NCBI GenBank assembly: GCA_003158895.1 | Contig: PMLO01000227.1 | Location: 1 to 5,332 of the forward strand | Origin: Propionibacteriaceae bacterium | Lineage (GTDB): Bacteria; Actinomycetota; Actinomycetes; Propionibacteriales; Propionibacteriaceae | Direction: 5' to 3' | DNA length: 5,332 bases | Part shown: positions 1-5,332 of the stretch, piece by piece | Layout: the number at the start of each line of letters is the position of its first letter | Numbering within the stretch: position 1 is the first letter of the stretch | Translations under genes and position numbers: made by a program | The notes under the pieces: model-generated | What the model saw: only the letters and a program-made list of their open reading frames with translations | Database searches by the model: none | Told to the model about the DNA's origin: nothing

Positions 1-120
1 CATGAAGGCGATCACCCCGCCCCATACGATCCACTGGGTCGGTGTGGCCACAATCCTCGGAGTGCGGCGGCCCCGATTGACGCTGTCGACCGCGGGGTCG
101 TTGACTGAAACGCTACTCAT
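1..120 (-). CDS. ABC transporter permease, second of pair, N-terminal 40 residues only (runs off left edge)
   Basis: This is the start of a gene that leaves the window on the left. The visible 40 codons begin MSSVSVNDPAVDSVN, a polar cytoplasmic N-terminus. It passes through a basic stretch (RGRRTPR) into a hydrophobic segment beginning near TQWIVWGGVIAFM, which fits the first membrane helix of a permease. The ATG (120-118) shares one base with the stop codon of the upstream permease (TGATG). A strong ribosome binding site, AGGAGG on the minus strand (135-130), lies 9 bases before it. Importers of the PotABCD type normally have two permease genes in tandem after the ATPase gene, so position and start agree with a PotC-like second permease. 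The transport domain itself is outside the window, so the family call rests mainly on operon context. Confidence 0.8.
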   Translation of the reverse strand, partial: MSSVSVNDPAVDSVNRGRRTPRIVATPTQWIVWGGVIAFM

Positions 121-1043
121 CAGCCCTTGCCTCCTGTCGTTCCGATGTAGAACGTGCGCCGCAAGGCCTGCACCGCCGCGATGACCAGCAACTCCACAAC
201 ACCCATCACCATCGCGATAGCGGAGGAGTAGTTGTAGTTGTAGTACGTGTAGGCCTGTTCGTATGCCGCGATCGCGATCACGTGTTCCTCGCCCTGGGGA
301 TTGCCCAACATCAGCGCCGAGGGGAAGACACTGAACGCCATCACGAACGCAAGGCTGAATGTGGTGGCCAGGCCTGGAGCCAGCAGCGGCAGGGTGATGC
401 GCATGAACCGCTGCCACGGTGATGCCCCCAACGTGGACGCCGCTCGCTCCAACGTCGGATCGATGCCCGACGTGTAGCTCAGGATCAGCAGGAACGCGAA
501 GGGGAATCCACTCAGGATCAGGGAGAGGAAGACGCCCCAATAGTTGTAGGTGAGCTTGAGCGGGGCGTTGATCACGTGAATCAGCATGAGGAAGCGGTTC
601 AGCCAGCCGGCGTTGCCCAGGAAGTTGAGCAGGCCTTCTGCGGTCAACACCGTGCCCAGGGTGATCGGCACGACCAGCATTGTCGTGACGGCCCGCTTAC
701 CCGGGAACCGGCCCCTCATCCAGTACGCAAAAGGCACCGCTGCCAATGTGTTGAACAACGTCGCCGGAATGGCCAGCCGCAGCGTCAGCCAGATCGTGCT
801 GCTGTAATACGGATCGGCGAAGAACTTGACGTAGTTGCCGAAGATCCCCGTGGTGCCCTTGCCCGGCGTGAGGGAGAGACTCAAGCCGTAGAGGAACGGG
901 TAGACGAACAGGGCCACCACGAAGATGACCGCGGGCAGCAGCAGCCACAGCGTCCGGTCGATACCCCGGTCGGCCATCCGGTGCCGCCAGGCGCCCCGCG
1001 GGTCTGCCGGGATGACCGAGGCCGGCAGCGTGCCCACCGACAT
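120..1043 (-). CDS. ABC transporter permease (PotB-like, binding-protein-dependent transport family)
   Basis: Inner-membrane channel subunit of an ABC importer, 307 residues, a usual length for PotB-type permeases. About six hydrophobic helices are visible, near residues 31-55, 84-108, 118-141, 168-190, 225-247 and 275-293. The cytoplasmic loop with the EAA motif that docks on the ATPase is clear at about 199-220 (ERAASTLGASPWQRFMRITL), with the conserved Gly at 206 and the Leu-Pro pair at 218-219. The ATG (1043-1041) overlaps the ATPase stop by one base (TGATG), and a purine-rich GGGAGG (1058-1053) sits 9 bases upstream, which fixes the start. Its own stop overlaps the second permease in the same way, so translation is probably coupled along the operon. 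An outside loop after helix 5 is rich in Tyr and Asn (YTYYNYNY, 265-272), encoded by a short GTAGTT-type repeat. The substrate cannot be read from this subunit. Confidence 0.95.
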   Translation of the reverse strand: MSVGTLPASVIPADPRGAWRHRMADRGIDRTLWLLLPAVIFVVALFVYPFLYGLSLSLTPGKGTTGIFGNYVKFFADPYYSSTIWLTLRLAIPATLFNTLAAVPFAYWMRGRFPGKRAVTTMLVVPITLGTVLTAEGLLNFLGNAGWLNRFLMLIHVINAPLKLTYNYWGVFLSLILSGFPFAFLLILSYTSGIDPTLERAASTLGASPWQRFMRITLPLLAPGLATTFSLAFVMAFSVFPSALMLGNPQGEEHVIAIAAYEQAYTYYNYNYSSAIAMVMGVVELLVIAAVQALRRTFYIGTTGGKG

Positions 1044-2197
1044 CAGGAGTCGCCTCCCGCGACCGCTTCTGCCGGCACTCCGAGGTCAGGGACGCGTGTC
1101 ACCGTGTTGTCGTCAGCGAAGGCCAGCGTTCTGTCGGCCTCGGCCGCGATGCTGATCCGCGTACCGGGACGGAGATCTTCGTCGGTGCGTACCGTGAGAG
1201 TGAGCCTGTTGGGAAGGCGTACTTCGGCCACTATCTCGCGGCCCTGGTACTCGACCACCTCGACCATGCCGTCGACCTGCAACCCATCCGAGGTGGCGCC
1301 GGGCTCCATCACCTTGAGGTCATCGGGACGGACGCCGACGATGATGGCGTCACCGACCGCGAGATCGCTCATGCCGGTGGCGTGCACCTCGAGCCCGGAC
1401 ACGTTGGCGATGACCCGCTTGCCGTCGATGCCGGTGACCTGTGCCTTCAGCAGGTTGCGGTAACCCATGAAGTCGGCAACGAACGCGTTGGCAGGCCGGC
1501 TGTACAGCTCGCGCGGCGTTCCGATCTGTTGCACCCTGCCCAGTCGCAGGACGACCAAGCGGTCGGCCAGGCTCAACGCTTCTTCCTGATCATGGGTCAC
1601 ATAGACCGTTGTCAGGTCGAGTGCCTGGTGCAGCCGGCGGATCTGGGTGCGCATCTCCAGACGCAGCTTGGCGTCAAGGTTGCTCAACGGTTCGTCCATC
1701 AGCACCAACGGCGGATGCAGGACGACTGCACGGGCGATCGCGACCCGCTGCTGCTGACCACCTGACAGCTGGCCCGGAAGCTTGTCCGCCTGATCCTCCA
1801 GGTGAACCAGCTCGATCGCCTCCGCCACCCGCTGCTTGATCTCGGCCGAGGGGGTCTTGCGCATCTCCAGGCCGAACGCCACGTTCCTTCGGACGCTCAT
1901 GTGCGGGAACAGGGCGTAGTTCTGGAAGACCATCCCGAACCCGCGCTTCTCGGGTCGGGTCATGTCGATGCGCTTGTCGTCCTGCCAGATGGAGCCGTGC
2001 GTCAGGGGCAGCAGGCCGGCGAGGCAGTTCAGGGCTGTTGACTTCCCGCAGCCGGACGGCCCAAGCAGGGCGATGAACTCGCCCTGCTTGATCGTCAGGC
2101 TCAGGTCGGTGAGAGCGTTTGCCTCGCCGAAGCTGCGTCCGACACCGTCGAGCCGCAGTTCACCGAACTGTTTGGCCGGGGCGACGGTGTCGGTCAC
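1043..2197 (-). CDS. ABC transporter ATP-binding protein (PotA/UgpC/MalK type, with C-terminal TOBE region)
   Basis: Cytoplasmic ATPase that powers the importer. I choose the GTG at 2197-2195, giving 384 residues. It overlaps the binding-protein stop as GTGA, has a weak AAGG about 7 bases upstream, and starts close to the usual N-terminus. An ATG at 2233 would add 12 residues inside the previous gene. In the 384-residue numbering all nucleotide-binding motifs are intact: Walker A GPSGCGKST (46-54), Q-loop Gln 92 in VFQNYALFPHM, signature LSGGQQQR (144-151), Walker B LVLMDE (164-169), D-loop SNLD (172-175) and switch His 202 in VYVTHDQEEA. Residues of about 230-360 form the extra C-terminal region typical of this subfamily, including VGVRPDD (about 287-293), which fits TOBE/OB-type folds. 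This region can have regulatory roles in relatives such as MalK. The family serves polyamines, sugars, glycerol phosphate, iron and others, so it does not settle the substrate. Confidence 0.96.
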   Translation of the reverse strand: MTDTVAPAKQFGELRLDGVGRSFGEANALTDLSLTIKQGEFIALLGPSGCGKSTALNCLAGLLPLTHGSIWQDDKRIDMTRPEKRGFGMVFQNYALFPHMSVRRNVAFGLEMRKTPSAEIKQRVAEAIELVHLEDQADKLPGQLSGGQQQRVAIARAVVLHPPLVLMDEPLSNLDAKLRLEMRTQIRRLHQALDLTTVYVTHDQEEALSLADRLVVLRLGRVQQIGTPRELYSRPANAFVADFMGYRNLLKAQVTGIDGKRVIANVSGLEVHATGMSDLAVGDAIIVGVRPDDLKVMEPGATSDGLQVDGMVEVVEYQGREIVAEVRLPNRLTLTVRTDEDLRPGTRISIAAEADRTLAFADDNTVTRVPDLGVPAEAVAGGDS

Positions 2198-3417
2198 TTG
2201 GCTGCCTTGGATCCGGCGATGTTGCGGTTCCACAGGTCGAACGCGGTCACCATGGCCGCGTACGGCAGGGGAACGACGGTCGGGTTGTTGGCGATCAGGC
2301 TGTCGTACTCAGGGCGTCCGTACTTGGTGATGACGTCCTGGCTCGCCTGCGGCGCCATGGCGAGCGTGACGTCCTTGATCGCCGGACCGGGGTAGAAGTA
2401 GCCCTTGTCGTACGCCTTGGCCTGCTGGTCGGGCTTGAGCATCCAGGCGATGAGCCGGACGACAGCGGTCAGCTGGTCCTGCGAGACGCCGTTCGGCACG
2501 CACACGTAGTGAGCATCGGTGACCCACTTGAAGCCTGCCAGGGTGCTGATCTTGGCTTCGGTGGGTACGGTGCCCAGCGCGCGGGGGTTGATGTCCCACC
2601 CGGTGGTGGACACGATGATGTCGACCGCACCCGAGGCGAGGTCCTTCATCGTCTGCGTCGTCCCGGACGGGTAGACGCTGATGTACGAACCGAGGTCCTT
2701 GAGGTAGGCCCAGGTCTTGTCCCAGCCGTTCGTGGGATCCATCGGGTCCTTGTCGCCCAGGATGTACGGCAAGCCCATGAGGAACGTACGACCGGGGCCC
2801 GAGTTGGCCGGCTGAGCGTATTCGAGCTTGTTCGGGTGGGCTTTCGCCCACGTCAGCAGCTCGTCCGCACTGGTCGGTGGGGTGGAGACCCTGTTCGGCA
2901 TGTACTCGATCAGCGGGCCGGAGGGGTAGTAGGTGACGCACACGCCGTAGTTCCCCGCCAGTGCCTCCATCTTCGCAGCCGGATCGAGGTAGTTGGCCAT
3001 GCCGGTGAGGACGCTGGCATTCGCCGGCAGCAGGGACTGCCAGATGTTCTGCGAAAGTCCACCGGCCAGGCCGTCGGTGCCGGTCAGCACCATGGCGATG
3101 TCGACCCTGCCGGCGTCCTGCTGTGCCTTGATCTTGCCGACCAGGTTGGGCGCGGTGGCCGTGGACGTCGTGACCGAGCTCACGATGTCGGGGTTGTTGG
3201 TCTTGAAGTCGTCGATCATGCCCTGGGTGAGCTGCAGGTTGCCGGCAACGTCCAAGATGTTCAGCGTGACGGGCTTGCTCGGCTTGAGCGGGACGGCGCT
3301 GCCGACATCGGCGGTCGGGCCAGCGCTGGGCGCGGCGGGCGCCCCACAGGCGTCGAGCGCGGCAACCCCGACGACAGCCGATGCCCCGATGAGAACGGAA
3401 CGGCGGGCAATTTTCAT
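2194..3417 (-). CDS. ABC transporter extracellular substrate-binding protein, predicted lipoprotein
   Basis: Binding protein that captures the ligand outside the cell and delivers it to the permeases; 407 residues, normal for PotD-like or family 1 binding proteins. The N-terminus MKIARRSVLIGASAVVG has a twin arginine at 5-6 followed by a hydrophobic stretch. LDAC at 21-24 makes Cys 24 the likely lipidated residue. The mature protein begins with an Ala/Pro/Gly-rich linker (25-47), then the first beta strand (VTLNILDVAGN, 50-60). Family-like features are the GWDKTWAYLKDL helix (231-242), the ASGAVDIIVSTTGWD strand and loop (261-275), and the C-terminal LPYAAMVTAFDLWNRNI (384-400). The ATG has AAGGG (3428-3424) 6 bases upstream. 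It is the first gene of the importer operon and overlaps the ATPase start by four bases. Asp at lipobox position -2 is unusual, and the Arg-Arg motif leaves open Tat rather than Sec export. Ligand contacts cannot be assigned by eye. Confidence 0.94.
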   Translation of the reverse strand: MKIARRSVLIGASAVVGVAALDACGAPAAPSAGPTADVGSAVPLKPSKPVTLNILDVAGNLQLTQGMIDDFKTNNPDIVSSVTTSTATAPNLVGKIKAQQDAGRVDIAMVLTGTDGLAGGLSQNIWQSLLPANASVLTGMANYLDPAAKMEALAGNYGVCVTYYPSGPLIEYMPNRVSTPPTSADELLTWAKAHPNKLEYAQPANSGPGRTFLMGLPYILGDKDPMDPTNGWDKTWAYLKDLGSYISVYPSGTTQTMKDLASGAVDIIVSTTGWDINPRALGTVPTEAKISTLAGFKWVTDAHYVCVPNGVSQDQLTAVVRLIAWMLKPDQQAKAYDKGYFYPGPAIKDVTLAMAPQASQDVITKYGRPEYDSLIANNPTVVPLPYAAMVTAFDLWNRNIAGSKAAK

Positions 3418-3434
3418 GTTTGTCCCTTCTGCTG

Positions 3435-3459
3435 CTCTGGCCCAACAGTTGGGCCTGAG
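3435..3459. promoter_or_regulatory. 25-base near-perfect palindrome, candidate operator for the importer operon
   Basis: The core GGCCCAACAGTTGGGCC (3439-3455) is a perfect inverted repeat of 8-base arms around a single central A at 3447. After one T/T mismatch on each side it continues with CTC (3435-3437) and GAG (3457-3459). This gives 11 of 12 possible pairs. It ends 18 bases before the binding-protein ATG and about 7 bases before its ribosome binding site. The one-base centre leaves no room for a normal RNA loop without breaking the inner pairs, so a binding site for a dimeric repressor or activator is more natural than an RNA hairpin. I do not recognise the regulator family; the AAC-N-GTT centre alone does not decide it, and no regulator gene is in the window. 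Confidence 0.55.
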
Positions 3460-3617
3460 TCCTTTGGCTCGACAGTGAGCCCCTCGCGGCGTCCGAGCCC
3501 AGGCCTGATCGCAGGTCGACCGGGTGTCCGTTCGCTCGTGATCCTGCTCGCCTCGGCCCGCGGATGCATCGGGTTGCAGGCCCTTGTCATGGTTTCTGCA
3601 AAAGTGACCATCCTTTC

Positions 3618-3656
3618 TTGCGTTATCGAGCGGCGTTCCATAGCGGTGTTCACCGC
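3618..3656 (+). promoter_or_regulatory. Weak candidate promoter with an overlapping inverted repeat, toward the dehydratase gene
   Basis: TTGCGT at 3618-3623 and TAGCGG at 3641-3646 are spaced by 17 bases. They match the first three positions of the actinobacterial -35 (TTGAC-) and -10 (TAG--T) boxes respectively. An inverted repeat GCGGTG-TT-CACCGC (3643-3656) overlaps the -10 box and the likely start point, where a repressor could act. If used, this promoter would give a leader of about 125 bases before the dehydratase start. Matches of this quality arise by chance, so this is a suggestion only. Confidence 0.25.
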
Positions 3657-3700
3657 CACCGCGCGGCGCGACGCCCGCAGCGCTTCAGCGCCAACCGGAG

Positions 3701-3739
3701 CAGGCAGGCGCGGGTGCCTGTCGGCAGGGCTGCTACGGT
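3701..3739 (+). promoter_or_regulatory. Candidate extended -10 promoter with upstream inverted repeat, close to the dehydratase gene
   Basis: TGCTACGGT (3731-3739) fits the extended -10 pattern TGnTAnnnT. Transcription from it would begin near 3746, leaving a short leader of about 34 bases that contains the ribosome binding site GAGGAG (3768-3773). No good -35 box is present at the expected distance. Instead that position overlaps an inverted repeat, CAGGCA-N8-TGCCTG (3701-3720), which could be an activator or repressor site. This is inferred from pattern only. Confidence 0.3.
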
Positions 3740-3779
3740 CGGCCGAGCGGACCTTCGAGTCCTCGCTGAGGAGCAAGCA

Positions 3780-4994
3780 ATGTCGGATCGAATCGTCAAG
3801 GCCGAGGTGCTCGTCTCGAGCCCGACGCGGAACTTCATCACCCTGCGGGTCACGACCGCCGACGGCATCGTCGGACTCGGTGACGCCACCGTCAACGGTC
3901 GCGAGCTCGCCGTGGCGTCCTACCTGGCCGATCACATCGCGCCGCTGCTGATCGACCTCGACCCGGGGCGCATCGAGGACATCTGGCAATACCTGTACCG
4001 CGGTGCCTACTGGCGCCGTGGGCCGGTCACGATGGCGGCGATCGGCGCCATCGACATGGCCCTGTGGGACATCCTCGGCAAACGGGCCAACCTCCCCGTC
4101 TACCAGCTGCTCGGCGGCCGCGTCCGGGACGCAGTCCCCACGTACGGCCACGCCTTCGGCTGGGACATCCCGGCCCTCCTCGACGCCGTGGACGCCCACT
4201 TGGCCAAGGGCGCCAAGCACATCCGCGTACAGTCCGGCGTGCCCGGCCTCGACAAGGTGTACGGCGTGTCCAAGGACCCGAACTACGAGCCGGCCGGACG
4301 CGCGGCCCGGCCGTCGGAGGAGCACTTCGACGCGGACGCGTACATCCGCCACGTGCCCAAGGTGCTCGCCGCCGTCCGCGAGAGGGTGGGCGACGACATC
4401 CAGATCCTGCACGACGCGCACCACCGGCTCACGCCCACCCAGGGTGCCCGGCTGGCCAAGTCGGTCGAGCCCTTCAACCTCTTCTGGCTGGAGGACGTCA
4501 CGCCCGCGGAGGACCAGGAGGCGATGCGCTTCGTCCGCAATGCCTCGACCACGCCGCTGGCGATCGGCGAAGTGTTCAACAGCATCTGGGACTGCCAGTA
4601 CCTGATCGAGAACCGGCTCATCGACTACATCCGGACGGCGGTGGTCCACGCGGGCGGCATCAGCCACTCGCGCAAGATCTACGCGCTCGCCGAGGTCCAC
4701 GGGGTCAAGGCGGGCCCGCACGGCCCGTCCGACATCTCGCCCATCGCGCTCGCAGCGAGCATCCACATGGGCGCCTCGACCCACAACTTCGGCGTCCAGG
4801 AGTACATGGGCTACGCCGACCTCGTCCACGAGGCCTTCCCCCACGCGTGGAGCTACACGGATGGCGTCCTACAGCCCGGGGACGCTCCCGGCCTCGGAGT
4901 CGACATCAACGAGGAACTCCTCAACGCCCACCCCTATGCGACGGCCTACCTTCCCGTGGCTCGCCGCATGGACGGCTCCGTCCTGGATTGGTGA
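3780..4994 (+). CDS. manD: Enolase-superfamily sugar-acid dehydratase, D-mannonate dehydratase (ManD/RspA) subgroup
   Basis: Cytoplasmic Mg-dependent enzyme. Characterised relatives dehydrate D-mannonate, and some D-gluconate, to 2-keto-3-deoxy-gluconate. It has 404 residues against 402 recalled for the Novosphingobium aromaticivorans enzyme, with similarity along the whole length. The N-terminal capping domain (about 1-115) includes NFITLRV, GDATVNGREL and IEDIWQYLYRGAYWRRGPV. The barrel (about 120-385) carries the presumed metal ligands Asp 212 (ILHDAHHR), Glu 238 (FWLED) and Glu 264 (AIGE). Also present are the catalytic candidates Tyr 161 and Arg 149, His 214, His 314 in HGPSD, and Glu 341 in GVQEYM. 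It ends in the usual LPVAR...W. The ATG is chosen for GAGGAG 6 bases upstream and agreement with family length; an in-frame ATG at 3564 would add 72 unlikely residues. It is divergent from the importer operon, suggesting shared control. The subgroup includes weak and inactive members, so the substrate remains an inference. Confidence 0.93.
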   Translation: MSDRIVKAEVLVSSPTRNFITLRVTTADGIVGLGDATVNGRELAVASYLADHIAPLLIDLDPGRIEDIWQYLYRGAYWRRGPVTMAAIGAIDMALWDILGKRANLPVYQLLGGRVRDAVPTYGHAFGWDIPALLDAVDAHLAKGAKHIRVQSGVPGLDKVYGVSKDPNYEPAGRAARPSEEHFDADAYIRHVPKVLAAVRERVGDDIQILHDAHHRLTPTQGARLAKSVEPFNLFWLEDVTPAEDQEAMRFVRNASTTPLAIGEVFNSIWDCQYLIENRLIDYIRTAVVHAGGISHSRKIYALAEVHGVKAGPHGPSDISPIALAASIHMGASTHNFGVQEYMGYADLVHEAFPHAWSYTDGVLQPGDAPGLGVDINEELLNAHPYATAYLPVARRMDGSVLDW

Positions 4995-5332
4995 CGAACC
5001 TGACCCGCTTGTACCGCTCTGGCTTCAGGTACGTGCCCCGGGCAGAGTCCGGACAAGCGCGTGCCCGTGGACTCGGCCAGCGCATCGAGAAGTTGGTCCT
5101 GGAAGTGCTCGTCCCGTACAGACGGGTGGGGATCGGCGCGGCGCTGGTGGTGCCAGTAGCCGCCGCTCGTCAGAGCGTCGGGGTCGTCGCTGGTCGCGAG
5201 CCATTCCTGCGTGAGGTGGCCGAGGCGGAGGTCGTCGGCCGCGCTCGTGTACAGCTCCGCGAGCGATCCGGGTTTTTGCCGCTCAGACTGCGACTTCCGC
5301 CTCCCGATGGGGGCGGGCTCAGGTCGTCGTCG
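4946..5332 (-). pseudogene. Short-chain dehydrogenase/reductase C-terminal remnant (or partial gene), runs off right edge
   Basis: A minus-strand frame is open from the right edge to a TAG at 4948-4946 (128 codons), with no clear start in the window. The part at about 5242-5054 reads AADDLRLGHLTQEWLATSDD, then SGGYWHHQRR, HPSVRDEHFQDQLLDALAES and TGTRL. I recognise this as the C-terminal tail of actinobacterial short-chain dehydrogenases, with strong third-position G/C bias. In that family the preceding residues normally read like a PGW-PT-MGG-GA loop. Here the frame has RRKSQSERQKPGSLAE, which is unlike it and has poor codon bias, pointing to a break near 5240-5270. The frame also runs about 35 residues past the usual family end and overlaps the 3' end of the dehydratase gene by 49 bases on the opposite strand, suggesting the original stop was lost. 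The catalytic Tyr-x-x-x-Lys region would lie outside the window. A divergent but intact gene cannot be excluded. Confidence 0.5.
4995..5053. other. Short convergent spacer with weak hairpins only
   Basis: Between the dehydratase stop and the short-chain dehydrogenase-like stretch there are only small inverted repeats: GTACC/GGTAC (5011-5032) and TGCCC-C-GGGCA (5034-5044). Neither is followed by a T-run, so no standard intrinsic terminator is apparent, although actinobacterial terminators often lack one. Confidence 0.4.

Larger units (their letters stand above)
3418..3779. promoter_or_regulatory. Divergent intergenic control region between the importer operon and the dehydratase gene
   Basis: These 362 bases separate two genes that point away from each other, so the promoters for both must lie here or in the gene edges. 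The stretch is rich in inverted repeats: 3435-3459, GGCTC-N6-GAGCC at 3466-3481, CAGGCCTG at 3500-3507, GGTCGACC at 3514-3521, GATGCATC at 3563-3570, TTGCAG-N16-CTGCAA at 3574-3601, 3643-3656 and 3701-3720. The short ones are common by chance in such DNA. The longest is listed separately. I found no convincing minus-strand -35/-10 pair. Open frames cross the region on the minus strand but lack the strong third-position G/C bias of the neighbouring genes and have no good ribosome binding site. Confidence 0.7.

Noticed and set aside
228..245. Short tandem repeat GTAGTT, GTAGTT, GTAGTA
   Set aside because: It falls inside the permease gene and simply encodes the alternating Tyr-Asn stretch of an external loop; three units are too few to suggest a functional repeat.
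576..1463. A 295-codon plus-strand frame opposite the permease and ATPase
   Set aside because: It has Gln/Arg/Pro-rich shadow composition, no domain, and crosses the junction of two real genes.
2309..3445. A 378-codon minus-strand frame overlapping the binding-protein gene
   Set aside because: It lies in another frame of the same strand, is His/Arg/Gly-rich and lacks a signal peptide, whereas the 2194-3417 frame has one and family-like motifs.
2119..3951. A 610-codon plus-strand frame opposite the ATPase and binding-protein genes
   Set aside because: It covers the antisense of two well-supported genes, gives Arg/Val/Gly-rich sequence with no recognisable domain, and ends in another frame of the dehydratase gene.
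3414..4844. A 476-codon minus-strand frame opposite the dehydratase gene
   Set aside because: It is almost entirely antisense to a confidently identified enzyme. Its translation is low-complexity Val/Asp/Arg/Gly-rich, as expected from the reverse of high-G+C codons. Only the part in the intergenic region deserved separate mention.
4861..5214. A 117-codon plus-strand frame spanning the dehydratase end and the region beyond
   Set aside because: It starts inside the dehydratase gene in another frame, lacks a ribosome binding site and has Arg/Ser/Pro-rich shadow composition; the minus strand of the same stretch shows recognisable protein similarity.
5297..5316. GC-rich hairpin (CCGCC-T-CCC / GGG-GGCGG) considered as a terminator
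   Set aside because: There is a bulge, no T-run on either side, and no gene end nearby on either strand that it would serve.

Overview
The window reads as chromosomal DNA from a high-G+C Gram-positive bacterium, most likely an actinomycete. By eye it is about two-thirds G+C, third codon positions are strongly G/C-biased, one gene starts with GTG, and adjacent genes share bases at their start and stop codons. The genus cannot be fixed from the sequence.

Layout. Positions 1-3417 hold a minus-strand operon for an ABC importer, read right to left: a lipoprotein-type substrate-binding protein (3417-2194), an ATPase of the PotA/UgpC/MalK type (2197-1043), a first permease (1043-120) and the first 40 codons of a second permease that runs off the left edge (120-1). 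All three junctions overlap by 1-4 bases, so the four genes are very probably translated from one coupled message. Positions 3418-3779 form a 362-base divergent control region with several inverted repeats. The best is a 25-base near-perfect palindrome 18 bases upstream of the binding-protein start. Positions 3780-4994 carry, on the plus strand, a full-length enolase-superfamily sugar-acid dehydratase of the D-mannonate dehydratase (ManD/RspA) subgroup with metal ligands and active-site residues in place. From 4946 to the right edge, the minus strand has an open frame whose middle part (about 5054-5242) looks like the C-terminal end of an actinobacterial short-chain dehydrogenase. The sequence just upstream in that frame does not look like that family, so it is probably a gene remnant.

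How the parts may work together. A divergently transcribed importer and acid-sugar dehydratase sharing one control region suggest a small catabolic locus: the importer brings in a sugar acid or related compound, and the dehydratase converts an aldonic acid such as D-mannonate to a 2-keto-3-deoxy sugar acid. The transporter substrate is inferred from context only. PotABCD-like importers carry many different compounds, and not every ManD-subgroup protein is an efficient mannonate dehydratase. No regulator gene, RNA gene, CRISPR array or intact mobile element is visible. I see no clear new biological system; the most useful leads are the operator-like palindrome and the short-chain dehydrogenase remnant.
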